A DNA stretch of 64,000 bases, from assembly GCA_963989245.1 (NCBI GenBank), contig OZ022339.1, forward strand, positions 11,717,613 to 11,781,612. Direction: 5' to 3'. The DNA is from Nansenia antarctica (taxonomy: Eukaryota; Chordata; Actinopteri; Argentiniformes; Microstomatidae). This document shows positions 1 to 14,599 of the stretch, in pieces. A program made the position numbers and the translations under genes. Under the pieces are notes generated by a model. That model was not told the origin of the DNA. It made no database searches and saw nothing but the letters and a program-made list of their open reading frames with translations. Each line of letters begins with the position of its first letter. The first letter of the stretch is position 1.

Positions 1-118
1 TGAAATCTTTAGCCTAGTTTTGATTAAAACAGCCCGACTCATCTGTGATTCATTTCCACAGAACCGTTGGGCTTGAAATGCCTTTGATGTTGGCTGTTTT
101 AGATGTTATATGATCTAC

Positions 119-214
119 AGAATGTTTAACACTATGTTCTTGTTCAGTCATTATATGCAGTATACACTACATCAGATTCTACACGATAAGGCCTATGAAT
201 AGCTGACATATTCT
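119..214. repeat. Direct repeat, copy 1
   Basis: This stretch, from agaatgtttaacac to aatagctgacat, recurs at 1406-1513 in the same orientation with very few substitutions and one roughly 14-bp insertion in the second copy. The two copies are about 1.29 kb apart. The interval could be a tandem duplication or an element bounded by short direct repeats. I see no coding sequence between them. Confidence 0.8.
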
Positions 215-1036
215 AGAGGGTAAAGATAAGTCAACGCACACAGTAGCCTACTGTTGTGGTTGATGTTGTGTAAACACATGTACATTGTCTCTGTGTGTGG
301 AGGATGGTTGAGATGCCTGGATTGTCCCCTGCTAAACTCAGGGATTTGGTAGGGGAGGCAGGGGGCATACTTTCCTGTTGTCATCGGTTGCTCAATCGTG
401 CCTGAGGGAAATGCATTGCTGGCTCTTAGATAGAGCGATCAGCTGCTTGTTTGCTTGCTCATATACAATTTGGTTCATGTAGGCCACAGTATATGGTACA
501 TGTACATGTACGCTTGTTGGCTTTCTGTGTGTGCACTTGAAGTCAAATAAAATAAAGGCATATACCGCTAGCCCAATGTAATAACACCTGTTATTTTTTT
601 TTATTGTTAAATAAACTTTAAAATCTATATTTTGGTTTCAGCATAGCCTATTATTCAGCATAGCCTATTACAGTTAAAGCTAAGCAGTGGAATCCTTGCG
701 TTCACCCCTCCAATCATTTGATCAGAGATTACCTCTTGGAAGTGATGATGGAAGGAGCATTTTAGAATTGTAATATGACCCATGTCTGTGTGTGCTCTCT
801 GGCACACGTTTACCTTACTGTGTGTTATGGGGCTACGTGTTTCCAACCACAAACTATTCATTTCTCTAACCAGTAGGAGGCAGAGGTATGTTGTTAATCA
901 ATGGGAACTGAGTGGTCAACATTCACAATGTGCCAACAAGAGGTTGAGCCTCTTCCAAATCAATGGCACATTGCATAATTGTAAAACGTCAAGTAGCTAC
1001 ACCACATGATGTCCCACTACTGTGCTCAGTCATAAC
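215..1036. other. Intergenic, nothing recognised
   Basis: AT-rich sequence between the two copies of the direct repeat. The short open frames here show no domain or codon signature that I recognise, and I see no clear transposon end. Confidence 0.5.
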
Positions 1037-1145
1037 ATCAAGGTTCCACCATAGCTCTTACCCATACAGCTATAAACATTAATGGCCCTTACCTGTAGAG
1101 TTATAAACATTAATGTCATCAAGGTTCCACCATAGCCCCTACCGT
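1037..1145. repeat. Short imperfect tandem repeat
   Basis: The phrase catcaaggttccaccatagc occurs at about 1037 and again at about 1118. Between them a related unit, ttata/ctataaacattaatg, is also repeated. It is a small decayed tandem array of unknown origin. Confidence 0.55.
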
Positions 1146-1405
1146 TAGGGTTCGAAATATTAATGGCGCATTCCCCTAAATGAACTGTGATATGGGTAGC
1201 GCCATGTGGCCAGCTTTGTTTTTCTTCTGGAACTGAGCGGGGCTAAACCCAATGTTGGTGAATTACTTCCATGGCCCTGAAAGCCATTTATTGCCTGCCA
1301 ATTCAGCTCTTGACATTCCCTGGCTATACCATACATGCAAACGCCCACTGACATAACGGAATCTTTCCATTTTCAGCGGGGTGTATGGATAATTGCAGCA
1401 CATAC

Positions 1406-1513
1406 AGAATGTTTAACACTATGTTCTTGTTCCGTCATTATATGAATTGAAAACATGCAGTATACACTACATCAGATTCTACATTATAAGGCCTATGAAT
1501 AGCTGACATATAG
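1406..1513. repeat. Direct repeat, copy 2
   Basis: Second copy of the repeat at 119-214, in the same orientation. It carries a short insertion (gaattgaaaaca) after the word cattatat. High similarity suggests a fairly recent duplication. Confidence 0.8.
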
Positions 1514-1871
1514 CACATACTGCTCTCAAGAACACTGAGCTCAACTCACATTACCAGTTGACTGCAGTTACCATGGCAGTAAGAGTATTCTGGCAGGCAA
1601 GTCCAGCCCAGCACACCTTGCAGCACTTTTTAAAAAATTAAATAAAGATCTGAGGCTGTGAGGAGTAGCCTTGTGTAATGGTGTCTAAATATTGCTCATT
1701 GCCTGCTTCTGTAAAAGAGAATCCTAAAATGCTAATTCATTATTCAACCTCCACGTGTGATCAAGTTTACCAGCTCAAGCTTCGGTGACAGGTACATGTG
1801 TTTGTTATATATTCTTACTAAAATCATACAGTGATGAAATGCATTTATTTGAGATGATGTGCTATATGATG

Positions 1872-1963
1872 ATGTGCTCAAAGCGCTTTGAGTTGCATTT
1901 CATGTCCGAAAGGCGCTATATAAATAAAGCTTTACTTACTTACTTACTTACTTACTTACTATG
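1872..1963 (+). mobile_element. Retroelement 3' tail with (CTTA)n
   Basis: The segment reads aaagcgctttgag, then aggcgctatataaataaag, and ends in a pure run of cttactta units. An AATAAA-like word directly before a tetranucleotide tail is the usual 3' end of fish non-LTR retrotransposons and their SINE partners. Only the tail is visible; no reverse transcriptase sequence precedes it. Confidence 0.55.
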
Positions 1964-2561
1964 TGGCTTCATATAAGCTGTATTTCGAAATCACTATTGA
2001 AAAACCCATGTGCCTCTAATCCGCTTGTCAGGTAAATGTAATTAACGAATGTCATCTAGGATAGAACACCCAGATAATCAAACACGGCTCTCCTAGACAG
2101 CTATTGGCAGAGGAGGAGGAGTAGGGTTCTCATTCAATGAACCCTTTATGGTTCTACTAAAAGATGCTTTTTAAAACAATTATTATTATCTGATTATTGA
2201 TTACTTTGTGGTAGAATCAGTGATCTGCTCACTGAGCAGTGTCTATAGGAGTGTCTATAGGAGATCCAGTAAAAGAGAGCATTTATTTTTCCTGAATCTA
2301 CTGGAAACATATTGAAAAACAAAGAAAAGGAGATTGAAAAGAGACAAAGTCATGTGGTTGTCTTTGGTTAAGGCTCTAAATAGGCATCCCTCAAAAAAAA
2401 ATCGGCCTTTAATTCTTTCAAAATGAAGTGCTACGGTACATTCCATTCATTTGGCTTAATAACCATGATTGACCATAATGTTTACTAAACATCTCCTCCC
2501 AGTAAAGTACACAAATGCATATTTTACCAATATTAATCCCCCTATGACAAATCATGAAAAT

Positions 2562-2564
2562 GTG

Positions 2565-2606
<42 letters not shown>
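2562..2606. repeat. (TA)n microsatellite
   Basis: Alternating TA with short GT/CA flanks. It is near a perfect inverted repeat by composition and has no coding content. Confidence 0.9.
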
Positions 2607-3889
2607 ACTAATAACAAATTGTACAGCATGTTGACTGAAAATTCTAGGACAGGTCTCAAGAAACTTACATAAATCAGACCATCTGATAATCCTGTTCATT
2701 CACTAATGATTTAACATTGCATTTGTTAATACATGTTTATTTTGCAAGTATACACAGGAGCTGGAGTTCATTCAACCAATATCCTATGTTCAGTACACAT
2801 TCTAGCATGACAGAAGTTCACTCTCTCCTCCCAAACAAAATGTCCTCTGGGAGAACTTTAGCTGGGGAAACAACTGGAGTCCTCTGAGTTATTGGAGCTG
2901 CATAACATCATAACACCAGCATGTATCTCTGTGTGAAGGCGGTCTCCAAACAGAGCTCTATATCTGACCCTCATTAGGGTGACAGTCCTCCTTCCTCCTG
3001 CTATTCATCCTCAGGCCAGAGGACAAGAGAGGAGGGAGGGAGAGGAGGATGGAAGAGGAGGAGGAGGAGGAGGAGGAGCAGATGAGAGCAAGAGTGGATG
3101 AGAGCAAGAGAAGATGCTATTGATTTCAAGCCTCCTCAAATCAAAAGGACACTCTTTTTTCCAACACTCTCCGTTAAGGCAAACGTGAAAACTGCGTTTT
3201 ACCTACAATGTAGACGTGACAAGTATTAGGCTACTTTGAGCACTGAAGATAAATAGTTCAGATGTTACATTGTCTTTTAATTTAAATTCTACATTTCCAT
3301 TATAAGTCGCTGTTGTTTATAGTGTTAGCAGGGACAGCCAGTAATTAGTAACCAATTACCTACATGTAGTGTTTTTTCACACTATCTTAAGTAAAAACAA
3401 CATCTCCGTACTACAGACGGTCTATAATATAATTTAGGACTTTTCACAACAAGGGAAAAAGATGCCACTCTAACTCTACATTAGCGTTCATTATGTTAAT
3501 ACATTTTTAAATTGGTTTAAATTGGATCTTAAATTCCATTAGGTTTAAGAAGGCAAATTGCCTGGAACAATTAAACCAGATGCCTTTCAGGTACGTATAT
3601 AAAGATGCAGAATGAGTGATAATTCCCACCTAGCAGCATTTGCTGATTCCATGCTCGAGTGGTGCTTTGTGTTTCATTGCAGTCACATAGCAGTACAGTA
3701 GAGCCAAAATGGGGTGTACTATAGAGCCATAAGGCTGTTGAGGGCACCAAGGCAGAGAGAGAGAGAGAGAGAAAGATGCAGACAGAGAGAGCTAGAGAGA
3801 GAGAGAGGTGCATAACCCTGTTGTCCATCCCTGAGGGCCGTTCAGAGGGTGTTGCACCCTGGCCGTGTCTACTAGCTGTGTTCCCAGGG
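2607..3889. other. MORN4 3' flank, probably including its 3'UTR
   Basis: This lies directly downstream of the MORN4 stop codon, which is on the minus strand. It contains a purine-rich (GAG/GGA)n run at about 3026-3075 and a (GA)n tract at about 3752-3807. I see no further coding exon. How far the MORN4 3'UTR extends cannot be fixed from sequence alone; a TTTAAT word (ATTAAA on the minus strand) near 3276 is one possible poly(A) signal. Confidence 0.5.
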
Positions 3890-6632
<2,743 letters not shown>

Positions 6633-6811
6633 GTCTCCCCTGCACACACACAAATATAATAATTTGTAGTAGGCCTATATATGTAGTATATCAAGCAATA
6701 TAAATGCATGTTTCCGGACACCTCAGTAGGAATGCAAAGGGTTAGCAAAACAGACAAAGGGAATGAGAACATTTGAAAGAGAATCCAGGAATATTCAGAT
6801 AAACTTACAAC

Positions 6812-6813
6812 AT

Positions 6814-6898
<85 letters not shown>
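6812..6898. repeat. Compound (TA)n(TG)n microsatellite
   Basis: TA units followed by about 60 bp of TG units, upstream of MORN4 coding exon 1. Confidence 0.97.
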
Positions 6899-6900
<2 letters not shown>

Positions 6901-7272
6901 CCTTGCAGGCCTACACTTGAATGTAAGACAATGCCACTCATGTAGGCTAATTCAAGCTGCAGCCGCCTTGGTGATGTCATCAATTATTCAAGTGTTTTTG
7001 TCTGTAATCTAAATGAAAAGAGTGACACTTCTTTACCTATAGCTATTCCGACCAGTGAAAGGCCCGAATCCCCCACGATCGCAGATCTCCCTTTAATAAA
7101 ATGTTGCCAAAAGTGTCTGGAATATCATGTCGCCGGTATATCGCGTTTACATTCCTACAGACAGTAGACTACAGTAGGCAGTACAGTCACTGAGACCATT
7201 GGGACACAACACCGAGACGAAATGAATCGTTGACAGCCCTACACACCAAAGTCACATAAGCAATAGGTTTAC

Positions 7273-7425
7273 CTGTCCGCTACGTTTGCTGTCTGGAGAG
7301 CATTGGAATCCGTAACAATCGCTATTAATAGTGAATCGATTTGGAGAGAAATAAAAGGAGCGGTATACAGCGGAGGACCGTTCAGCTCTCTTACGTTCCT
7401 GGCGCAGCATCATCACCCTGACGGC
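7273..7425 (-). other. Possible MORN4 5' non-coding exon (part)
   Basis: On the minus strand this unique-looking, fairly GC-rich stretch ends at a good donor, GACAG|GTAAAC (donor 7272-7271), about 0.63 kb upstream of coding exon 1, whose acceptor needs an upstream partner. At its other end it abuts the inverted-repeat element at the 12-bp direct repeat. A non-coding first exon is an inference; no transcript evidence is available. Confidence 0.4.
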
Positions 7426-7487
7426 TATGGAAGCATATAGTAGACTAAATTCAAATGCTAATGCAATATGAGATTGCAATTGCATGT

Positions 7488-7897
7488 TCCACTTTTGCAT
7501 GCATTCTTTCAGACAATATTCAAATTCAAATGCAATTCACCGAATTGCATAGAGAGTTTGAATTTTGTCAGCTACAAAGCGGATGTGTTTACTAGAACAT
7601 GTAAATGCAATTGCGAATCACATTGTTGCATTACAATTTGAATATTGACTCAAATAACGCAGGCAAAAGTGGCAAATGAATATGCTATTTTGGGATTGCA
7701 AAGTCATTTGCACATTAGAATGAACTTTAGAATTTTGTCAGCTACAAAGCAGCGCATGACTTTGTCTAATGGCTTTGCATTATAATTTTTATATTGACAG
7801 CGAATGTGCACATCGGGTACATGAAAATGAAAATGCAAATCATTAGAATTGCATTTGAATATGAATATTGTCTGAAAGAATGCATGCAAAAGTGGAG
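7488..7897. repeat. Internal inverted and direct repeats (MITE-like)
   Basis: 7489-7537 (ccacttttgcatgcattc ...) is matched in inverted orientation at 7845-7895. Between these arms gaattttgtcagctacaaag occurs twice in the same orientation (about 7559 and 7732), with many aatgcaatt words. This is probably the surviving body of the non-autonomous element whose outer ends are at 7426 and 17126. Confidence 0.65.
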
Positions 7898-8215
7898 AGC
7901 ATCCTCACCTACTGCATCTGCATCTGGTTCTCCAGCTGCACAGCCGCAGAGAGGAATGCGCTACAGAGAGTCGTGAGATCGGCCCAGAAGATCACCGGCG
8001 CCCCCCTCCCCTCTCTGGAAGAGCTGTACAACACACGCTGCCTCAGGAAGGCCTCCAAGATCTCCAGAGACCCATCCCACCCTGGGTACGAACACTTTGC
8101 TCGGCTGCCCTCGAACAGGCGGTTCAGGACCATGTTCGCAAGGACAAACAGACTGAAGCTCAGCTTCTACCCCAGGGCCATTCAGGCCCTGAACACAGCA
8201 AAGACCTAGGTTCTA
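7898..8215 (+). pseudogene. LINE ORF2 C-terminal fragment
   Basis: The reading frame contains ESILTYCICIWF, AERNALQRVVRSAQKITG and SLEELYNTRCLRKA, then FYPRAIQALN just before a stop at 8208. This is the C-terminal end found after the reverse transcriptase in fish non-LTR retrotransposons. It begins abruptly at the MITE edge, so it is a 5'-truncated copy. It is distinct from the L2-like fragment that follows. Confidence 0.75.
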
Positions 8216-8340
8216 GGCCCTGGACAATCTAGACAAATTGATGGCAGCTACTAGATTGAAATCAAGTGTAATACTGAAACACAAATGTGTACATTTCAAA
8301 CCTGCAAACTGCGACACTTTAAATGACCATTTAAACGACC

Positions 8341-9103
8341 ATTCCTTACCAGAGAGGCGGCGCAACTCTTGACCCAGGCACTGGTCATCTCCCGCCTGGA
8401 TTACTGCAATGTACTCCTGGCTGGGCTCCCCGCTTCAGCCATTAGACCCCTGCAGCTCATCCAGAATGCTGCTGCCCAGCTGGTATTCAACCTCCCCAAA
8501 TACTCGCATGTCACACCTCTCCTTCGCACCCTGCACTGGCTCCCGATAGCAGCTCGCATCAGATTCAAGACCCTGGTGCTTGCATACCAGGCAGCTAAAT
8601 GGACAGCCCCTGCCTACCTGAAGGAAATGGTAACCCCCCAAACCCCTGCCCGCTCACTCCGTTCCTCCACCTCGGCTGGCCGACTGGCCCCACCTCCTCT
8701 ACACAGCAGTCGGGCTGCCCGATCACGTCTCTTCACAACACTGGCTCCCCGCTGGTGGAATGAGCTCCCCACGGCTGTCAGAACGGCAGAGTCACTACCC
8801 ATCTTCCGTCGTAGACTGAAGACCCATCTCTTCAGGTTACATCTTAACTGCTCCTCCTGAGACATCTTCTGACCCTCACCACTACGTCTCCTAAAGACAC
8901 CAGCTTTCCCCTCTACTGTGTCCATAAGAACTTCTATTGCCCCCCTTGTACTGTTTCTCAGTTTCTCCAGTAATATATATATTTTTATTTTTTTTAGTAG
9001 AAGGCGATAATAGGGAGAAGGTTTTTCCTTCTATCAGTGGCCCCGGGCACGAGCTAGAGTACTCTTCCTGCAACGAATAGTGGACTGCTGATTCACATGC
9101 TTA
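8341..9103 (+). mobile_element. L2-like LINE 3' fragment, 5' part of a split copy
   Basis: The frame 8369-8860 encodes the end of a reverse transcriptase polyprotein (SRLDYCNVLLAGLP, LHWLPIAARIRFKTL, SRLFTTLAPRWWNELP, FRRRLKTHLFRLHL, stop). The 3'UTR continues to 9103, where the Ty3/Gypsy element begins. The remainder of the same LINE resumes at 16667. A second, more decayed copy at 30096-30900 shows the uninterrupted arrangement. Confidence 0.85.
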
Positions 9104-9394
9104 TGTAACGATGGTCAAACAGCCAAACTTCTTTCAATCAATTCTTTTATTTGACCTGCAGAGAAGACATATAGAACACAATTCTTCTCTGGTCTGCTTG
9201 TGAATCCATTAAGATGGCGGCCATGTTCTGGCACCACCGCAAGTACGGCAACAAGAGAAGGACAAAAGAACGTGCAGACCTGCAGTACACCCAAACTCCA
9301 AAGGGGGGCTCCAACAACAACCAGGGCTGCTCAAAGCACGGCGAAACTCATCTACATTCACCACAACTAAACATACATTCCCAACTCTGTTACA
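9104..9394 (-). repeat. 3' LTR of the Ty3/Gypsy element
   Basis: 291 bp, ends TG...CA in either reading, and matches 16376-16666 without a visible difference. It is the 3' LTR because the polypurine tract abuts it and the element reads on the minus strand. Confidence 0.95.
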
Positions 9395-9406
9395 CCCACC
9401 TCCCCT
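9395..9406 (-). promoter_or_regulatory. Polypurine tract
   Basis: On the minus strand the bases next to the 3' LTR read AGGGGAGGTGGG. This is the expected plus-strand primer for reverse transcription of an LTR element. Confidence 0.85.
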
Positions 9407-9734
9407 GAATTTCGCCAACCTTGAGCAGCAACTATACATTTAAATACTACTTTTTACTTTTTACACTATTACATAGGGCCGCCAAAGGACAGGACAGCCA
9501 ACTTGAAAAGTATCCTATAAGGATGAAGTGGAAAGAGAGGTAAACTATCTCTCCAACCAACTACTGGCGGTAGGATGCGTTCTACACCCCACAAGACCCT
9601 TTTTTCACTGTGTATTACTAGCCTTCAAGAGGCCACAACCTCTTATGAAACAATCAGAATAACGAACAAACCTATATGTCATAGGATGTCAGTCTGCACA
9701 GTGTATACATGCACTGAACTGAGCTTCGGCTTAT

Positions 9735-12700
9735 CTAACTGTGGGAAGCCTGGAACACTGACCTGCAAACAGCTCGAATGTTTGACTTAGTGTCTTGGAT
9801 AATGTCTTGTCCTGACATAGTATAAATCAATCTGTCAACTGGTTTGATAAGGCGACCAAACTTGGACTTGACCTGTGTGACTGTACTAGGATGTTCACAC
9901 TGTGTGACAGAAGCTAAAGTGTCAGTACGCTGTGTGTCACTAGCATCATCTGTCTGATTTGTGTTACCAGAAACATCAGTACAATCATCAGCGCTAACCA
10001 CAAATCTAGAATCAGAGTTAATGGACTGATCTACCATTTGCTCCTCAGCCATCTGCTCGGGGACCCTCTGAGGGGCAAACGAGACTGAAGACACTACAGT
10101 GTTAGTAGCCTCTGTCCGTGAGTGGTCAGGGAATGGTAACTGGGTGACCCACTCCAGGGTTCTTCCCTTGGGATCCTTGGGCTCTGGAACAGTCAAGGGA
10201 ACATCCCTCTCCCGAACAGCTCTTCCCCCATACTCCATGTCTTCAACCTCCCCTCCCTCACTCCCAGGACAGGAATCCACTCTCTCCGACTCGAACGCGG
10301 TTCCTCTACTCACTTCCCCAGGCAAGGAATCCTGTTCCACTTCCGACACGGACATGTCACTTGGCTCATTTGATGTATGAACAGCAGACAGGGATGAAAC
10401 TGGGTCAGAGATCACACTCGTATCATACACCGGCAGAAAGTTCACCAACAACAATAGATTACGGTGGACTACCTTCTCTCGTCCAGTGACAGTGTCTTGT
10501 ATCCTATATGTGTGAGTCTCAGAGTTCCTATCCACCACAGTGTATACAGTAGACTCCCAACGATCAGCCACCTTTCTCTTTCCTCTCTCTCTCTTGTTCG
10601 CCAACAGCACACGGTCTCCGACGTCAATGGTGGGCCCTTTTACTCGTCTGTTGTAGAGCTCTGTGTGACGGTGCTGTTCTTTTATGACATGTTCCTGGGC
10701 TATGACCATAGCTTCTCTCAGATCCTTCGTGAGAGACATCACATACTTGTCGTAGCTGACCACAGCTGGATCATTCAGGACTGTCCGGAAGAGTATATCG
10801 ACAGGGAGACGAGGAGTACGCCCGAACATCAGATAGAAAGGTGCATAGCCAGTTGACTCATGCGCTGTGCTATTGTACATGAACGTCAGAGTTTGCAAAC
10901 GCCTCGGCCAGTTGATTTTTGCCTCTGGTTCAAGCGCTCGGATCATGTTACCGAGAGTTCTATTGAAACGTTCCACACTACCGTTACCCATCGGGTGATA
11001 CGGGGTTGTGTGCGACTTTCTGACACCGGAGACTCTGAGCAGCTCACTCACTAGTTGACTCTCGAAGCTAGCTCCCTGGTCGCTATGGATACGTTCTGGG
11101 AACCCAAAGACGCAGAAGAACTTGTCCCATAGAACTCTTGCCACCTGTTTGGCTGACTGATCTTTGCAGGGGAATGCCTGGGCCATTCTTGTAAAATGGT
11201 CAGTAACAACTAACACATCAACTGACTTGTTCCTTGAGTCCTCCGCTGACCAGAAATCAATGCAAACCAGCTGAAGTGGCCTGGTTGATGTGATACTCTG
11301 CAAAGGCGCCCTCGCAGCAGGTTCAACAGTCTTACTGACAATACACCGCTGGCAGTTACGGACGTAGTCTCTTACGTCTCTGTCGAGGTTGAGCCAGAAG
11401 AACCTCTGTCTGGCCAAGCCAAGACTCCTGAACTGACCTTGATGGCCGGCATGGTCATGAACACCTCTCAGAACTTCAACTTTCTTAGACTCAGGGACCA
11501 CATACTGGCGGCGTTTTGACTTCACGACTTGGTCCCTCGAGACTCTGTAGAGTACCCCATTGCTCACAACAAGTTTCTCCCAGTGCTTCAGGTACCTCAT
11601 GACTGTGACTGATTCCTTATCTCTCTCTCTCCTGGAGGGTCTCCGATGTCTCTCCACATAGTACAAGACTCGAGAGAGAGTCCTGTCTCTGAGCTGTTCA
11701 TCCCGAAGTTCCTTCTCACTGTAAGCAGGAAGTGAGTCCTGACCACCTGGGACTAACTGAGGCAAATGGTGCAAGACTGCTACAGCGCGCGTTCTTGCTC
11801 CGACCTCCCACAGATCGTCATATGACTGTAGAACAACAGACACTTCATCCATCTCCATAGACTGAGCGTGGACATGCAGAGGTGATGGGACACTTTGAGC
11901 GTAACTCTCTGCCTGGCGTGGAGTGTCACCACTATCATTGGACGACCGGAAGGCGTCCTGTACAGAAGCACTCGACACAACCTGGACTTCGGAGAGGAGA
12001 TTCTTGTAGGGCTCTTCAAGTAATCTGTGACTGACTCTCTGCTTAACGAAAGGCACACGACTCAAGGCATCAGCGACAACATTCTGTGGGCCTGGCACGT
12101 ACTTGATGTCGAAGTTATAGCTCGCTAACTTAGCCACCCATCGTTGCTCGCAGCAGTCCAGCTTGGGCTTCGTCATGATATGAGTCAATGGATTATTGTC
12201 CGTCCAAACAGTGAAATCATGCCCCTTCAACCAATGGCTGAACTTGTCACAGACACTCCACTTCAAGGCTAGGAATTCCAACCGATGGGCTGGGTAGTTT
12301 CTCTGAGACTGAGAGAGGGACTTGCTGGCGAATGCGATTGGCCTCGCTCGGTCTTCACCCTCTTGGATCTGCGACAGGACAGCACCGATGCCATCAAGGG
12401 ACGCGTCCGTTGACAGCATGAAGGGACGGCTAAAGTCAGGGTGAGCCAGGACAGCCGTCTCAACCAGCGCCGTTTTCAGCTTCTGGAAAGCCTGCTCCGT
12501 TTCGGGGGTCCAGTCAGTAACATTCAACTTCCTGCTTTGTGACCTTTGTTTGGACTGTTTCACCTTCCCTTTTCTCTTCTGGCCCGTCAACAGAGAGAAG
12601 AGAGGCTTTGCAATAGCGGAGAAGCTAGGCACAAAGTGCTGGTAATAATTGATCATCCCCAAGAAAGATCTGATTCGTTTCTGTGAGGGGGTTACACCGT

Positions 12701-14599
12701 CCGCTTCCATCAGGTCAGCACTTGTCATCTTTGCGATGCTCTCAACTTTGCTGGGATCAGTCAACACACCGTTGTCATTAATTATGTGGCCGAGGAATTT
12801 GACGGATTTCCGGAGAAAAAAACACTTCTTGGGGGCCAATTTGAGGTTATGACCACGCAGTCTACTGAACACCATCTCCAAGCGTTCCAGAGCTGTCCTC
12901 TCATCAGGGGCATACACCAATAAATCATCCAGATAAACCAGTAAGCTCAGATAGTTCTGGTCTCCGAAAATGCTAGTCATCATACGCATGAAGCTCCCAG
13001 GACTATTACAGAGGCCCTGCGGGAGGCGATTATACTCATACAAGCCCATAGGTGTTGTAAAGGCAGAGTACTTTCTGTCATCCTCGTGTAGTGGCATGTT
13101 ATAAAACCCTGAGGTTAGATCCATAGTACTAAACAAGGAGTTACCTCCAAGTGCAGCTAAGCAGTCGGCCTGGTGAGGGAGAGGGTGAGCATCCTTCAGG
13201 GTCCTCTTGTTCAGCCAGCGAAAGTCTGTACAGATACGGAGATCTCCGTTCTTTTTCCATACAAGAACCAACGGAGATGCATATTCACTGGTTGACTTCC
13301 TGATTATATCTTTCTCCTCCATCTCACTCAGTACTTGGCGCAACTTCTGATACTGACTGGGGGGCACTCGTCTGAATGGGAGCCGGAATGGCCTGTGATC
13401 TGAGAGGTGAATGCGATGTATGAAGCCCTTTGCCTCTCCACAATCCAGGTGATGGCGTGAGAAGATGTCCTTGTAGCGCACAACCAGGTCAGCCATCTTG
13501 CTTCTACACTGTTCAGACACATCACAGGAGTGTATGTCGAGCCCACTCAATCCCATGTACTTCAGTTCCTCATCAACAGTGCGGGCCGCATTTTCACTGG
13601 ACGGGGTTACTTGACAGCAACTGAGTAGTGGGACCTCAGCAGGTCCGGTCTCATCCATGTCCTCGAGCGCAATGCAGGAGAAGACGTCGGCCAATTTAGC
13701 ATTGCGTCTTACCAAGACGGGCCTGTCGAACGAGTTGATCAGCTTCAATGGAACCCATCCGTCTCCCCACAAAGGAGTAACAACTCTGGCCACCAGAACC
13801 CCTCTTGGAGCTGAGCGACACGATGTGGGCTCTGTCATCACAGCGCTACCAGGAGACACAATAGTGGACTTGGGTAGCTTGCCCCACATCAGGTACTCCC
13901 GACCAGGCTCAAGACACACGGCTGAGTTGCACCTGACTGTGCCTATCTTGTCAGGTATGACGTCACCTCGCCAACGGTTCAGACCAGCGAGCATCGAGAG
14001 AAACTGTTCAGATTCTGGATCGCCAGCAGGACAGGGCGTAGACACAGCCTTCCAGTAGCCATCACATTGCTTATACTGCCGGAGGATATATTTAATAACA
14101 TTGGTGCCTAGTATCAACTCATCATGCTGGCCTTCAACTACCAGAGTGGGAACCATAATCCTACAGCCATACACCTCCATTTCCACGTTGAAAGCTGACT
14201 CAGGCTTGACACGGCGACCACCACAGCCAACAAGCACCACATTTGAACTGAACTGGTTATGCTCTGTAGCAACTCCAACCTCTCTAAGCTTTCCCTCTGC
14301 CGTCTTACTCATTGTACAAGCCATAGACCCACTGTCTAGCATAGCATTTAGAGTCACTGTATTACCAACTGTCACAGGTGTGTAGAAAAGGCTGTCACTA
14401 CCACTAATTGTATGCGTATTCTGATAAACAATATCTTCAGAGTTATCACTTGAGCTTTTGAGAGCTATATACACTGTCTCAGCACTAGATTCGTCCTCAC
14501 AATGGGAGTTTACTTGGCGACCTATACTTTCTCCCTCTGAATACAGGCCACCTAGTTTCCCTGAGGCTGAGGTGCTCGGGACGACCTGGTGGGACACTC
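9735..14599 (-). CDS. Ty3/Gypsy Pol polyprotein (protease, RT, RNase H, integrase)
   Basis: An open frame of about 1620 codons, bounded upstream by an in-frame stop and so expected to be made by frameshifting from gag. An aspartic protease comes first (LDSGS near residue 87). The reverse transcriptase follows, with its active site YLDD near residue 553, then RNase H (TDAS near 727). The integrase has an HHCC zinc motif near 1050 and catalytic Asp, Asp and Glu near 1117, 1170 and 1207. A variable tail of about 250 residues follows. The protein would copy the element RNA and insert the cDNA. All key residues visible to me are present and I see no internal stop. It overlaps gag by 48 bp, in the -1 frame. 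Confidence 0.93.

Noticed and set aside
1149..1160. B-box-like word ggttcgaaat
   Set aside because: No A box at a suitable distance and no tRNA or SINE structure around it.
7252..7500. 82-codon minus-strand frame in the candidate MORN4 leader
   Set aside because: It crosses the inverted-repeat boundary and has no similarity that I recognise. The region is better read as untranslated leader plus transposon edge.
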